Positions 25,273 to 34,263 of a stretch of DNA of 64,000 bases are shown here, in pieces. The notes under the pieces are model-generated. The model ran no database searches, was not told the origin of the DNA, and saw only the letters and a program-made list of their open reading frames with translations. Made by a program: the position numbers and the translations under genes. Origin of the DNA: Haloarcula pellucida (GTDB lineage: Archaea; Halobacteriota; Halobacteria; Halobacteriales; Haloarculaceae); contig NZ_BMOU01000004.1 in assembly GCF_014647235.1 (NCBI RefSeq), forward strand, positions 124,379 through 188,378, read 5' to 3'. Each line of letters starts with the position of its first letter. Positions within the stretch are counted from its first letter, which is position 1.

Positions 25273-27171
25273 TTAGTCACCCGCTGCGGGGAGGTACTTC
25301 ATGTTGGTCGCGGCGAGGTCCTCGCCGTTGATACTGGACTCGAACCCGTCGACGATCTCGGCGGGTTCGAACGGGTTGCCGTTGTACTTGAGGAGGCTCG
25401 ACAGCTTATCGCCGTACTTGCCGATCTCCTTCTGGGTCAGCCCGCGGAACTGGGCCGTGGCGTTCATCTCGACGACGAGCGCTTCGTCGACGGAGTCGAG
25501 CCACTCGCTGACCTCTTCGACGGGGTAGGGCATCATGTCGGAGACGCCCAGCGCCTTCACGGAGTGGCCGTTCTCGTTGAGGCGGTCGACGGCCTCGAAG
25601 ACGGTGTCCTGCTGGCTGCCCCAGACGAGGATCCCGTACTCCGCGTCGTCCGGCCCGTAGTAGGCCTGATGACTCGCGTTCTCGTCGAGGTCGGCGCGGA
25701 TGTCGTCGAGCTTGTTCAGCCGACGGTTCATCTGGGCGATGCGGTTCTCGGGGTCCTCGCTGATGTGGCCCGAGGGGTTGTGTTCGTTACCCGTCGCGAG
25801 GTAGCGCCCGTCCTTCTGCCCGGGGACCGAGCGCGGACTGACGTTCGAGCCGTCCTCCGGTTCGTGGAGGAAGCGCTGGAACTTGCCCGAGGAGTGGTGG
25901 GCCGCGTCCTGAATCTCCTCTTCGGTCAGGACCGACCCGGGGTCGGCGTTTGGCTCCTCGTCGAAGTGGCTCGCCGGCAGGTTCCGGAGTTCGCCCTGTA
26001 TCTTCTGGTCGTAGACGACGATGGCCGGAATCTGGTACTCGTAGGCGATGCGGAACGCGGCGCGCGTCTGCGTGTAACACTCGCGGATGTTCGCGGGCGC
26101 GAACACGACGCGAGCGGAGTCACCCTGTGAGGTGTACAGGACGTGTTCGAGGTCGGCCTGTTCGGGCTTGGTCGGCATCCCGGTCGACGGACCGGCACGC
26201 ATCGCTTCGACCAGCACGATAGGCGTCTCGGTCATCTCGGCCAACCCGAGCGGTTCGGACATCAGCGCGAAGCCCCCACCGGACGATCCGGACATGGACT
26301 TCACGCCGGCGTGGGACGCACCCAGCGCCAGTGCCGCCGCGGCGATTTCGTCCTCGACCTGTTCGGAGATACCGCCGAACTCCGGCAGGTGTTGGGACAT
26401 GATGGTGAAGACGTCGGTCCACGGGGTCATCGGGTACCCCGAGATGAACCGACAGCCCTCGTCGAGCGCGCCGTAGGAGATGGCGTTCGACCCGGAGAGG
26501 ATGACCTGCTCCTCGTCGTGGGTGCTCTCGGGAACCTCGATGTCGTGGTCGATGTCGAGTTCGGCCGCCGCGTCGTAGGCGTCCTGCAGAACGTTGAGGT
26601 TGGCCTCCTGCATGTCGCCGGCCATGTTCTGCTCGATGAGTTCCTCGAACTCCGCCGTGTCGATGTCGAGGATGGCGGCGGTCGCACCGATACCGGCCGT
26701 GTTCCGCATGATCTCGCGGCCGTGCTCCTTGGCGATGCCGCGGAGGTCCATCGGAACGACGTGCCAGTCGTTCTCCTCGGCGGCCTCTTCGAGTTCGATT
26801 TCGTCGACGTCCTCCTCGTCGAGGAGGCCCTCGTCGTACAGGAGGACGCCGCCCTCGCGGAGGTCGTCGAAGTTCTCGTACAGTGGCTTCAGTTCCTCTT
26901 TGCCGTAGTAGGCCTCTTCCTGCGGGTTCCGGGCGAACGAGTCACCCAGTGCCAGCAGGAAGTTGTAGCCGTCGCCGCGCGACTGGACGGGTTCGTCCTT
27001 CGCGCGTACCTCTACGTACGTGTGGCCGCCCCGGATGCGCGACGGGTAGTGACGATGTGTGAAAACGTGAAGTCCCGAACGCATCAGGGCCTTCGCGAAG
27101 TTCTGGCTGGTCGAGTCGATTCCGTCACCGGAACCGCCAGCGATTCGCCAGATTAGTTCATTGTCTGTCAT
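25273..27171 (-). CDS. porA: pyruvate:ferredoxin oxidoreductase, alpha subunit (gamma-alpha fusion)
   Basis: The 632-residue protein has the gamma (ferredoxin/flavodoxin oxidoreductase-type) domain first (about 1-185: GGSGDGIDSTSQNFAKAL, then YPSRIRGGHTYVEVR). The alpha pyrimidine-binding domain follows (about 205-460: GSNAISYGALDEGCRFISGYPMTPWTD) and the transketolase C-terminal-like domain ends it. This fused order is characteristic of the haloarchaeal two-subunit enzyme. The length of 632 favours Por over the 2-oxoglutarate enzyme Kor, whose alpha subunit is shorter. Regulatory DNA upstream is unusually palindromic (27253-27272). Confidence 0.93.
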   Translation of the reverse strand: MTDNELIWRIAGGSGDGIDSTSQNFAKALMRSGLHVFTHRHYPSRIRGGHTYVEVRAKDEPVQSRGDGYNFLLALGDSFARNPQEEAYYGKEELKPLYENFDDLREGGVLLYDEGLLDEEDVDEIELEEAAEENDWHVVPMDLRGIAKEHGREIMRNTAGIGATAAILDIDTAEFEELIEQNMAGDMQEANLNVLQDAYDAAAELDIDHDIEVPESTHDEEQVILSGSNAISYGALDEGCRFISGYPMTPWTDVFTIMSQHLPEFGGISEQVEDEIAAAALALGASHAGVKSMSGSSGGGFALMSEPLGLAEMTETPIVLVEAMRAGPSTGMPTKPEQADLEHVLYTSQGDSARVVFAPANIRECYTQTRAAFRIAYEYQIPAIVVYDQKIQGELRNLPASHFDEEPNADPGSVLTEEEIQDAAHHSSGKFQRFLHEPEDGSNVSPRSVPGQKDGRYLATGNEHNPSGHISEDPENRIAQMNRRLNKLDDIRADLDENASHQAYYGPDDAEYGILVWGSQQDTVFEAVDRLNENGHSVKALGVSDMMPYPVEEVSEWLDSVDEALVVEMNATAQFRGLTQKEIGKYGDKLSSLLKYNGNPFEPAEIVDGFESSINGEDLAATNMKYLPAAGD

Positions 27172-27252
27172 GGTGAAATCCTCGGCCCCAGCTCTGGTGC
27201 CGTACCGGGAAATTGGGGGGCCACGACTAAAGATTTTCCACTACATCAAGGT

Positions 27253-27272
27253 TCATTAATCGTGATTAATGA
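27253..27272. promoter_or_regulatory. perfect 9+2+9 palindrome upstream of porA
   Basis: TCATTAATC, two bases, then its exact complement GATTAATGA. It lies about 82-101 bp before the porA ATG and about 20 bp upstream of the likely TATA region (AAAATCTTTAG on the minus strand), so it sits in an activator position for porA. It is also 116 bp before the divergent gene at 27388. The symmetry and AT-richness in a GC-rich background suggest a dimeric regulator site, possibly for the Lrp-family protein encoded downstream of porB. Confidence 0.65.
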
Positions 27273-27387
27273 GGGCTGTGACTCAGTTTTGTGGCGGAAA
27301 CGTCGAAAGGAAGAGCCCCCTGTGAGAGGCCGAAACTGTCGGTCGTCGCAAGGCCTAAACCGGTCGCTCACCACACTCTTCGTGTGA

Positions 27388-28107
27388 ATGTCGCTCACGG
27401 AACTTATCGCCGGGGTTGAACATCACGAGAAAACACTCACCGTGTTCAACGCCGACGAATCGACTGCCGCCGAACTGCGCGAGCAGTTCGCCGACCGGAA
27501 CGTCCGGGTCGTCACGGAGCGGACGGAGAGCGGACGCCCCGGAGAGTTTCTCACGCTGAGCGACGACGACGGCGTCGTCACCGCGACGGATCTCGATGCG
27601 TTCTACGACGCCTTGGAGACGCGCGACCGGCACCTCACCGCCGACGAACGGCCGTACCGGTCCATCCTCGACCACCTCGACGAGACCATGTTCACCTCGT
27701 GGTCCATCGAACGGATGGTCGCGGCCTCCCGCGAGATAGAGGACCGGGCGTGGCGCGTCGGCGAGGGGGCCCTGTACGCCGGCTTCCAGACCCTCTCGAC
27801 GCTGAAGGGCGAACTCGACCTTTACGAACGCCTCGGCGAGTCCGCCGTCGACGTCCACGCCTACGCCGTGCCGGACGTAGACCCACCCGAACGGAGCGCC
27901 TTCACGCTCCACCTCGAACGGAGCGACGAGATAGCCGACTCGTGGTTCGTCGTCTTCGACGGCGGGGGCGACCCCAGCCAGAAGTGCGCCCTGTTGGCCG
28001 AGGAACGCGAGCCACGGCAGTTCTACGGCTTCTGGACCTACGACGAGGATACGGTCGACTGGATAATCGAGCATCTGGAGTCGAGTTACGGGTTCGTAGA
28101 GCAGTAG
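27388..28107 (+). CDS. DICT-domain sensory protein
   Basis: The 239-residue product consists mostly of a DICT sensory domain. It begins MSLTELIAGVEHHEKTLTVFN and includes MFTSWSIERMVAASREIEDRAW, GEGALYAGFQTLSTLKGEL, and DSWFVVFDGGG followed by CALLAEERE. This family in haloarchaea often stands near bacterioopsin-activator-like or light- and redox-related regulators. No DNA-binding domain is visible here, so it probably acts through a partner. It is divergent from porA, and the palindrome at 27253 lies between them. Confidence 0.75.
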   Translation: MSLTELIAGVEHHEKTLTVFNADESTAAELREQFADRNVRVVTERTESGRPGEFLTLSDDDGVVTATDLDAFYDALETRDRHLTADERPYRSILDHLDETMFTSWSIERMVAASREIEDRAWRVGEGALYAGFQTLSTLKGELDLYERLGESAVDVHAYAVPDVDPPERSAFTLHLERSDEIADSWFVVFDGGGDPSQKCALLAEEREPRQFYGFWTYDEDTVDWIIEHLESSYGFVEQ

Positions 28108-28240
28108 GGAGACGCCGAGCATGGCGAGGGGTCTCCGACCGCGAACGGGGAACGTAGTGACCCGTGAGTTAGCGAGGGGCGCGTGACGAAGGGAACGCGG
28201 CCCTCGAAGCGAAGCGGAGAGGGAAACGAACCGAGAACAG

Positions 28241-28417
28241 ATGGACACCGATCCCGACACGTACCGAATCGAAGCGACCGGCCAGCGAGTGAACGCGCTC
28301 GAACTGGACCTGCACCTGTTTTTCGGCGTCTGGAGCGCGGTAGACCGGACCGACGACGTGTGGACGGTGCGGACCGAGGACGGTGCGGAACTGACGCTCG
28401 TCCCCGTCGACGGCTAG
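28241..28417 (+). CDS. small HalOD1-like protein
   Basis: An ATG at 28241 opens 58 residues that read YRIEATGQRVNALELDL, then WTVRTEDGAELTLVPVDG. The length and two-beta, one-helix appearance suggest the HalOD1 output-domain class, but no diagnostic motif is certain. It follows the DICT gene by 133 bp; that gap is purine-rich and shows no gene. Its stop lies 4 bp from the stop of the convergent metallo-beta-lactamase gene. Confidence 0.6.
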   Translation: MDTDPDTYRIEATGQRVNALELDLHLFFGVWSAVDRTDDVWTVRTEDGAELTLVPVDG

Positions 28418-28421
28418 CGGC

Positions 28422-29207
28422 CTACGCGAGGGCTTCGAACACCGAGAGGTCGTGGCCCAGAAGGACCTCGGCACCCGTCTGACGCTGGACGTTCTGGCAC
28501 CGCGCCAGACTCTCCTTCCACGCGCCGTTGTTCCAGAGCAGACTGGTCGCCATCGGCTGGCCGTCGTAGTTGGCCGTGACGTAGGCCTCGTCGCCGACGA
28601 CCAGCAAGGGGTCGCTCGGTCTGTCGACGAGCGCACCCAGCAGGCCCGGCGTGTGGCCGGGGAGGTGGAGCAGTTCGACGCCGTCGGCGAGGTGGTAGCT
28701 GTCGCCGTGGACTATCTGCCAGTTCAGGTCGTGGTCGAAGTCGCTGGCGAGGTAGGCGATAGAGCCCTCGTCGGTCTTCGCGCTGTAGTACGCGAAGGGG
28801 AGTTCCTCCCGGTGGACGTAGATGGGGGTGTCCGTGCCGGCGAAGTTGTAGAGGCCGCCGGCGTGGTCCAGATGGAGGTGGCTCATCACGACGGCGTCGA
28901 TGTCTTCGATGCCGTAGCCCACGGCCCCGAGGTCGTCGGACAGCGAGTGCTCGGCGGCGTCGACGTGGGCGAACGCCTCGTACAGCGGTTCGGGCCAGTA
29001 GCCGTCGCCGGCCTCGGGATGCGACCCAGTGTCCCAGAGAATCGTCTGGTTTGGCGTCTCTATGACGAGGTTCCAGACGACGTACGTCTCGTACTCGTGG
29101 TCGGGGTCGTGGTCCGACGCCGTCGCGACGCTGGTACCGTCGACGACGAAGTTGCGGTCGGCCTGTACCCGCCCGCGGTCCACGAACGTGACGCTGATAT
29201 CGTCCAT
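28422..29207 (-). CDS. metallo-beta-lactamase-fold hydrolase, AHL-lactonase-like
   Basis: The 261-residue protein shows the full metal set: SHLHLDHAGG (HxHxDH), the His in HLPGHTPG, the bridging Asp in VVGDEAY, and the last His in LLGHD. Overall order and length resemble the N-acyl-homoserine-lactonase (AttM/AiiA) branch, but this branch is broad and the substrate cannot be set. The ATG at 29207 begins MDDISVTFVDRG, a typical start. It lies next to an acyl-CoA dehydrogenase but is probably separately expressed. Confidence 0.85.
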   Translation of the reverse strand: MDDISVTFVDRGRVQADRNFVVDGTSVATASDHDPDHEYETYVVWNLVIETPNQTILWDTGSHPEAGDGYWPEPLYEAFAHVDAAEHSLSDDLGAVGYGIEDIDAVVMSHLHLDHAGGLYNFAGTDTPIYVHREELPFAYYSAKTDEGSIAYLASDFDHDLNWQIVHGDSYHLADGVELLHLPGHTPGLLGALVDRPSDPLLVVGDEAYVTANYDGQPMATSLLWNNGAWKESLARCQNVQRQTGAEVLLGHDLSVFEALA

Positions 29208-29311
29208 GGTAGATGTAGGAGCTCTGAAAGCAAAAACGCGGCGTGAGACGTGCACACACGATCGAGCATTCGTCACCGTTACCACCCGACGGCGACGGAT
29301 TCGGGTCGGCC

Positions 29312-30466
29312 CTACTGCGGGGCCTGTCGGTAGATGAGGTTGCGCTGGATGTCGTTTGCGCCCTCGTAGATGACCGGGATGCGTACGTCGCGATAGACCC
29401 GGGAGATGCGGTTCTCGGTCAGCACCGAGCGACCGCCGTGGAGTTGCATCCCCTTCTCGGCACAGTCGGTGGCCGCTTCGGTGGCCTCGGTCTTTGCGAG
29501 GGCCGCCCAGTAGCCGGCGTTCTCCTGATTTGCGACCCGCTCTGCGGCGTCCCACGTGAGCGAGCGGGCCGACTGGAAGGCCAGATGCATATCGGCGAGT
29601 TTGTGCTGGACGGCCTGGAACTCGTCGACGGTCTTGCCGAACGCCTCGCGGTTGTGGACGAAGTCCCAGGCCTCCTCGATGGCGGCCGCCGCGAGGCCGA
29701 CACCGTGGCCCGCGACGACGACGCGGCCGTGGTTGAAAAACTCCGCGAGCATGTAGAACCCGGCGCCCTCGACGCCGACGATGTTCTCCTCGGGGATGCG
29801 ACAGTCCTCCAGAACGATGTGGCCCTGTTTCGACGCTCGGAACCCCATCTTCTCCGGGATGTGTTCGGCGTGGTAGCCGGGAGCGTCGGTCGGGACGATG
29901 AACATCGAGTAGTTGCCGTAGCGGTTGTTCGGGTCGTCGCCCGTCTTCGCGTAGAGGGTGAGCCAGTCGGCTTCGACGGCGTTGCCGATCCAGTACTTCT
30001 CGCCGTTGATGACCCACTCGTCACCGTCTTTCTCGGCGCTGGTTGTCATCCCGGCGAGGTCGCTCCCCGTCTCGGGTTCGGAGACGGCGAGACCGGTAAT
30101 CTGGTCGTTCTGGGCGACGGGCCGGAGGAACTCCTCGTGTTGCCAGTCGGCGCCGTGTTCCTCGACGATCTCCGCACCGAAACTCGCTAGCTGGAGCGTC
30201 AGGGCGATGCCGGCGTCGGCCTTGTAGAACTCTTCGGCGATGGCGAGCATCTGCTGTAGGTCGTACCCCTTCCCACCGACCGCCTCGCCGAGGTCCTGTG
30301 CGACGAGGCCGGCGTCCATCCCCGCTTCGAGAATGTCGTGTGGATACTCCCCGGATTCGTAGTAGTCGGCGGCGTTAGGCGCGATGTGTTCCTCCGCGAA
30401 CTCCCGTGCCTCCTGCTTGACGTCGAGTGCGTGGTCCGGAACCGGGTACTCAGAGAGTAACTCCAT
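29312..30466 (-). CDS. acyl-CoA dehydrogenase
   Basis: The 384-residue flavoenzyme introduces a trans-2 double bond in acyl-CoA during fatty acid or branched-chain acid oxidation. The N-terminal helical domain is followed by GLAVSEPETGSDLAGM, which binds FAD and substrate, then WVINGEKYWIGNA. The C-terminal flavin motifs are HNREAFGKTVDEFQAVQHKLADM and LHGGRSVLTENRISRVYRDVR, and the latter segment contains the region of the catalytic base. The ATG at 30466 begins MELLSEYPVP; longer forms upstream lack similarity. Regional neighbours (ACS, MCM) fit acid degradation. Confidence 0.93.
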   Translation of the reverse strand: MELLSEYPVPDHALDVKQEAREFAEEHIAPNAADYYESGEYPHDILEAGMDAGLVAQDLGEAVGGKGYDLQQMLAIAEEFYKADAGIALTLQLASFGAEIVEEHGADWQHEEFLRPVAQNDQITGLAVSEPETGSDLAGMTTSAEKDGDEWVINGEKYWIGNAVEADWLTLYAKTGDDPNNRYGNYSMFIVPTDAPGYHAEHIPEKMGFRASKQGHIVLEDCRIPEENIVGVEGAGFYMLAEFFNHGRVVVAGHGVGLAAAAIEEAWDFVHNREAFGKTVDEFQAVQHKLADMHLAFQSARSLTWDAAERVANQENAGYWAALAKTEATEAATDCAEKGMQLHGGRSVLTENRISRVYRDVRIPVIYEGANDIQRNLIYRQAPQ

Positions 30467-30593
30467 AGGGATTATCATGGATGGTGTCACCATATACCTC
30501 GTGGAACTCACAGAAACCCCTCTGAAGTTGTTTTCCCGAAGTTCCTGATAATTGGGCCAGCATGCTTTTTGATGGTACCAACGAGGCAACGAT

Positions 30594-31370
30594 ATGGATC
30601 GACGTGACTATCTGGCCGTCGGAGCGAGCGTCGGCGCCGCCGCAATGAGCGGGTGTTCGTCCTTCTTTGCGGCCGCAGAGACGCCGAAGCCGTCGGTTCC
30701 CTCCGACCGACTCGAATCGGGCGGTTGGGAGCAATCCGGAGAGAACAGCGGCACCGTCCTCGAAGAGTCGTACGGACCGGTGACCCTGCAAGCGGTCCAG
30801 CACACCCTCCAGTATCAGGACGTGGCACTGCAACAGACGGTCGCCGACAGGACGCTCGGGCGGATGGAGACGGCGCTGTCGGTTTGGTTCGCATCGCGCA
30901 TCGATTTCAGTCCGAATCTGGACAACCTTCCGGCGGGTGTCGGGCAGGCACAAATCGTCGATCAGGTGCAGGCCAACGCCCGCGACCAGTTCGAACGGCA
31001 GATGGAAAATCAGGGGCTAACGAGCATCGAGCGGACTGGAACCGGGAGCGTCGATATCGACACCGGGGAGACAGCCGAGACGGTGAATCTCGGAGCCGTC
31101 TACCCGTTCGAGGGCATCAGCTTCGACATCAGCGAGACCGAGCGCGTCGAGATACCACCCACAGATATCGGAATCAGCGCGATACTGGCGGTGTGGCACC
31201 ACGGGGACTACGTGCTGGTGTCCGGCGGCGCCTACCCCGAAGAGAACTTCGAGCAGAGCATCGACAGCGACCTGAGCGAGGGCATCAGCGTCACCGTCGA
31301 CATCGACCTCGGTCTGGAACCGGAGGCATACCGCAAGGAAGTGCGCTCGCTGGTCGCCGGCGTCCAGTGA
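30594..31370 (+). CDS. Tat-exported lipoprotein of unknown function
   Basis: The 258-residue product begins MDRRDYLAVGASVGAAAMSGC: a twin-arginine motif, hydrophobic core and a lipobox with Cys at residue 21. It should be folded before export and lipid-anchored outside. The mature part has alternating beta strands, with WFASRIDFSPNLDNLP and ILAVWHHGDYVLVSGGAYPE segments, and resembles DUF6517-type proteins in general layout only. It is divergent from the acyl-CoA dehydrogenase with a 127-bp promoter region. Confidence 0.65.
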   Translation: MDRRDYLAVGASVGAAAMSGCSSFFAAAETPKPSVPSDRLESGGWEQSGENSGTVLEESYGPVTLQAVQHTLQYQDVALQQTVADRTLGRMETALSVWFASRIDFSPNLDNLPAGVGQAQIVDQVQANARDQFERQMENQGLTSIERTGTGSVDIDTGETAETVNLGAVYPFEGISFDISETERVEIPPTDIGISAILAVWHHGDYVLVSGGAYPEENFEQSIDSDLSEGISVTVDIDLGLEPEAYRKEVRSLVAGVQ

Positions 31371-31393
31371 GACGGCCGTCGAAGGACTGTGGC

Positions 31394-33046
31394 TTACTCC
31401 GGTGACGCGTCCTCGGGAACGCGGCCTTCGACGAGCGATTCGTCGGCGTATTCCTCACGCAACGCCTGTTTGTTGAACTTCCCCGTCGCCGTCTTCGGCA
31501 CTTCGTCGATGATGACGACGTTGTCCGGCACCCACCACTTGGGGTACTCTTCGAGGATGTGTTCGCGCAACTCGTCGGCCAGCGAGTCGGCGTCTGCGTC
31601 CTCGGTCGGGACGACGAGGGCGAGCGGTCGTTCTTGCCAGCGCTCGTGGGGGACGCCGATGACCGCCGCCTCCGAGACGTGGTCGTGGGCCATCAGCGCG
31701 TTCTCCAGTTCCTGTGAAGAGATCCACTCGCCACCGCTCTTGATGACGTCTTTCGCCCGGTCGACGATCTTGATGTAGCCGTCCTCGTCGACGGAGACGA
31801 CGTCTCCGGTCTTCAGGAAGCCGTCCTCGAACTCTGACTCGTTGGCTTCGGGACGCTTGAAGTACTCGGTCGTGACCCACGGGCCGCGAATCTGGAGTTC
31901 GCCGAACGCTTCGCCGTCGTGTGGGACCTCGTCGCCGTCGTCGTCGATGACTCGATACTCCAGTCCGGGCGCGATAAGCCCCTGTTTCGACCGCTTCTGG
32001 AGTTGCGTCTCGTAGTCGGCGTCTTCGAGGTCCGATTTGAGATGGGCGACGGCTCCCACCGGTGCCGTCTCCGTCATCCCCCACGCGTGGACGAGTTCGA
32101 CGTCGTGGTCGTCGAAGAAGCGAATCATCGCCTCCGGCGCGGCGCTTCCGCCGACGACGAGTCGCTCGAGCGAGGAGAGATCCACGTCGTTTTCCTTGAC
32201 GTACTCCATCAGGCCGAGCCACACCGTCGGGACGCCGGCGGTGACAGTGACGCCCTCCTCTTCGATGAGGTGAGCGAGATCCGCCGGTTCTGGCTGGGGG
32301 CCGGGGTAGACGTGTTTGGCACCGCCGGCCGTCGCCGAGAACGGCAGGCCCCACGCGTTGACGTGGAACATCGGGACGACGGGCATCATCACGTCGTCGT
32401 CGGAAAGCGGAATCCCCTGCGGGGACTGGATGGCCATCGTGTGACTCCACAGCATCTGCTGGGTGTACTCGACGCCTTTCGGTCGGCCCGTCGTCCCGGA
32501 GGTGTAACACAGCCCCGCGGGGCGGTCCTCTTCGAGGTCTGGCCAGTCGTAGGTCGTCGGCTGGTCGCCGACGAACGACTCGTAGGCGACCGCGTCCAAC
32601 TCCGTGTCCGGGACCGACTCCCCCATCACTACGAAACGCTCGACGGATTCGAACGGTTCGGCGTCGTCTGCCACTGCGCCTTCGAGTTTCGGCAGGAGCG
32701 ACTGGTCGACGAAGATGGTCCGGTCCTGTGCGTTCTCGACGATGTACTGGATGTGCTTATCCGGCAGGAGCGGATTGATAGTGTGAAGTTGGGCTCCCAT
32801 CCCCGGTATCCCGAAGTACGTCTCGAAGTGCCGGTGGTGGTTCCAGCAGAACGTTCCGATTCGCTCGCCGTCGCCGTAGCCCGCCGCGTCCAGCGCGTTG
32901 GCTAACTGGGCGGCCCGGTCGGCGAACTCGTCGTAGTCGTAGCGGACGATACCCTCGTGTGTACGAGAGACGATTTCCGTGTCCGGGTACAGTTGGTCCG
33001 CGCGCCACAGGAAGGGTCGCAGGGTCTGAGCTGAGCCACCTGGCAT
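31394..33046 (-). CDS. fatty-acid--CoA ligase (medium/long chain type)
   Basis: The 550-residue enzyme activates carboxylic acids through an acyl-adenylate to acyl-CoA. The ANL motifs are present in order: the P-loop-like CYTSGTTGRPKGVEYT, VVPMFHVNAWGLPF, MTETAPVG, then FLKTGDVVSVDEDGYIKIVDR, and KTATGKFNKQALRE with the catalytic Lys in the C-terminal lid domain. The start MPGGSAQTLRPFLWRADQLYP matches the AlkK-like haloarchaeal family. It is oriented like the nearby acyl-CoA dehydrogenase. Confidence 0.93.
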   Translation of the reverse strand: MPGGSAQTLRPFLWRADQLYPDTEIVSRTHEGIVRYDYDEFADRAAQLANALDAAGYGDGERIGTFCWNHHRHFETYFGIPGMGAQLHTINPLLPDKHIQYIVENAQDRTIFVDQSLLPKLEGAVADDAEPFESVERFVVMGESVPDTELDAVAYESFVGDQPTTYDWPDLEEDRPAGLCYTSGTTGRPKGVEYTQQMLWSHTMAIQSPQGIPLSDDDVMMPVVPMFHVNAWGLPFSATAGGAKHVYPGPQPEPADLAHLIEEEGVTVTAGVPTVWLGLMEYVKENDVDLSSLERLVVGGSAAPEAMIRFFDDHDVELVHAWGMTETAPVGAVAHLKSDLEDADYETQLQKRSKQGLIAPGLEYRVIDDDGDEVPHDGEAFGELQIRGPWVTTEYFKRPEANESEFEDGFLKTGDVVSVDEDGYIKIVDRAKDVIKSGGEWISSQELENALMAHDHVSEAAVIGVPHERWQERPLALVVPTEDADADSLADELREHILEEYPKWWVPDNVVIIDEVPKTATGKFNKQALREEYADESLVEGRVPEDASPE

Positions 33047-33119
33047 ACCGTGTGGATAGAGCGCATACTACAAGAAAGCAAGTAAATTAATCGTGAGGGA
33101 ATAGCAGTTGTTTCTCGTC

Positions 33120-33722
33120 TCAGACCTCGATCTGTTGCATCAGGTCGACCAGTTCCTCGAGTTCGGGGAACGTGTACACCTTCACGTTGATGTCGGCGTC
33201 GAGCGCGTGCACCCGCGAGTCGAACATCAGCGCCATCTCGTTGTCTCGGTCCCCGACCAACTGGTCGACCATCCCGCTACCGGGACCGAACGTGAAGTTC
33301 GGCGTCGAGATGTCGATGGTCGTCTCTAAGACGTTCGCCCACCCGTCGATGAACCCGCTTGTCATGATGTTGCCGATCTCCTGAATCGCCGACCGCTCCA
33401 TGTCGGTGAAGCCGTTCGCGTTGGGGTCCGTCTCGCCCATGTCGCCGATCATACCGTGTGCGAGGTCCTTCGCGTTTCGGGCGTTGAACAGAAAGAGGAT
33501 GTGGCCGTGGGGTTTCTCGACCATCTCGATGCTGATGCCGATCTGCTTCTCGTCGCCGACGTGGGTCTTGATGTCCGGAATGTCGATGAAGTTGATCTTC
33601 GTTATCTCCATTTCCGTCTCCATCCCAGTCATCTGACTCAGGTGGTTGGCGACGGTATTTCCCCCTTCCTTGGCCATCTGATTGAACAGCCCGAGCTTCC
33701 GGATATCTATCATCAAACTCAT
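33120..33722 (-). CDS. cheC: CheC-family chemotaxis phosphatase
   Basis: CheC dephosphorylates CheY-P and interacts with CheD. The 200-residue protein has two copies of the helical motif: MAKEGGNTVANHLSQMTGM near the N-terminus and RSAIQEIGNIMTSGFIDG in the second half. Both retain the E-x2-N active-site pair (KEGGN and QEIGN), so both sites may be active. The ATG at 33722 (MSLMIDIRK) is preferred over an ORF start at 33761. No other che genes are near; it is followed only by an unknown gene upstream, which may be functionally linked. Confidence 0.86.
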   Translation of the reverse strand: MSLMIDIRKLGLFNQMAKEGGNTVANHLSQMTGMETEMEITKINFIDIPDIKTHVGDEKQIGISIEMVEKPHGHILFLFNARNAKDLAHGMIGDMGETDPNANGFTDMERSAIQEIGNIMTSGFIDGWANVLETTIDISTPNFTFGPGSGMVDQLVGDRDNEMALMFDSRVHALDADINVKVYTFPELEELVDLMQQIEV

Positions 33723-33802
33723 GTGTGGTCGGTTGGCGCTGACTTGCCGGGCCTGCCACATAAGCTATGCACCCCCATTTTCGCAGGCGAGAATGAGAGC
33801 CG

Positions 33803-34195
33803 TCAGAACTGTTCGGCCGTGTCGATACCGACCACGACGCCCTCCTCGCGGGGTCCAAAGTGGTCGTCGCCGCGCACCGACTTCGCAAACAGGAGTCTGG
33901 CCTGTTCGGTGTGGGAGTAGCGGACGGCGGCCTCGGTGGTGGACTCGAAGTCGAACTCGTCGAGGAAGTCGTCCCAGACGGGTTCCTCGACGCGGTACGC
34001 ACGGACGCCGCCCTCCGTGACGTACTCCGTGGTACGTTCGAGGTTCGAGTGTCGGCCGATGAGTTCGGCGTGGAGGATGTCGAGTGCCCCCACCAACCGG
34101 TCTGTCTCCATCTCGGCTTTCTCGGCCGTCCGGTCGATGACGGCACCGTCTAGCCCGAACACGTCCGCCGTGGAATCCGAACCACTCTCTGCCAT
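33803..34195 (-). CDS. conserved haloarchaeal hypothetical next to cheC
   Basis: This 130-residue acidic protein has a helical N-terminal half (VIDRTAEKAEMETDRLVGALDILHAELIGRHSNL) and a mixed second half containing RAYRVEEPVWDDFLDEFDFESTTEAAVRYSHTEQARLL. There are no membrane segments or recognised motifs. It is 80 bp upstream of cheC on the same strand. A partner role in taxis is possible only by position. Confidence 0.55.
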   Translation of the reverse strand: MAESGSDSTADVFGLDGAVIDRTAEKAEMETDRLVGALDILHAELIGRHSNLERTTEYVTEGGVRAYRVEEPVWDDFLDEFDFESTTEAAVRYSHTEQARLLFAKSVRGDDHFGPREEGVVVGIDTAEQF

Positions 34196-34263
34196 GGTGT
34201 ACGTGAACTATCGACACGGACACGAATCATTCTTCGGGTCGGCCGAGCCGATGGCATGAATTT

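Noticed and set aside
28108-28240. Purine-rich gap considered as RNA gene or repeat
   Set aside because: No stable symmetric structure or known RNA signature seen; only skewed composition.
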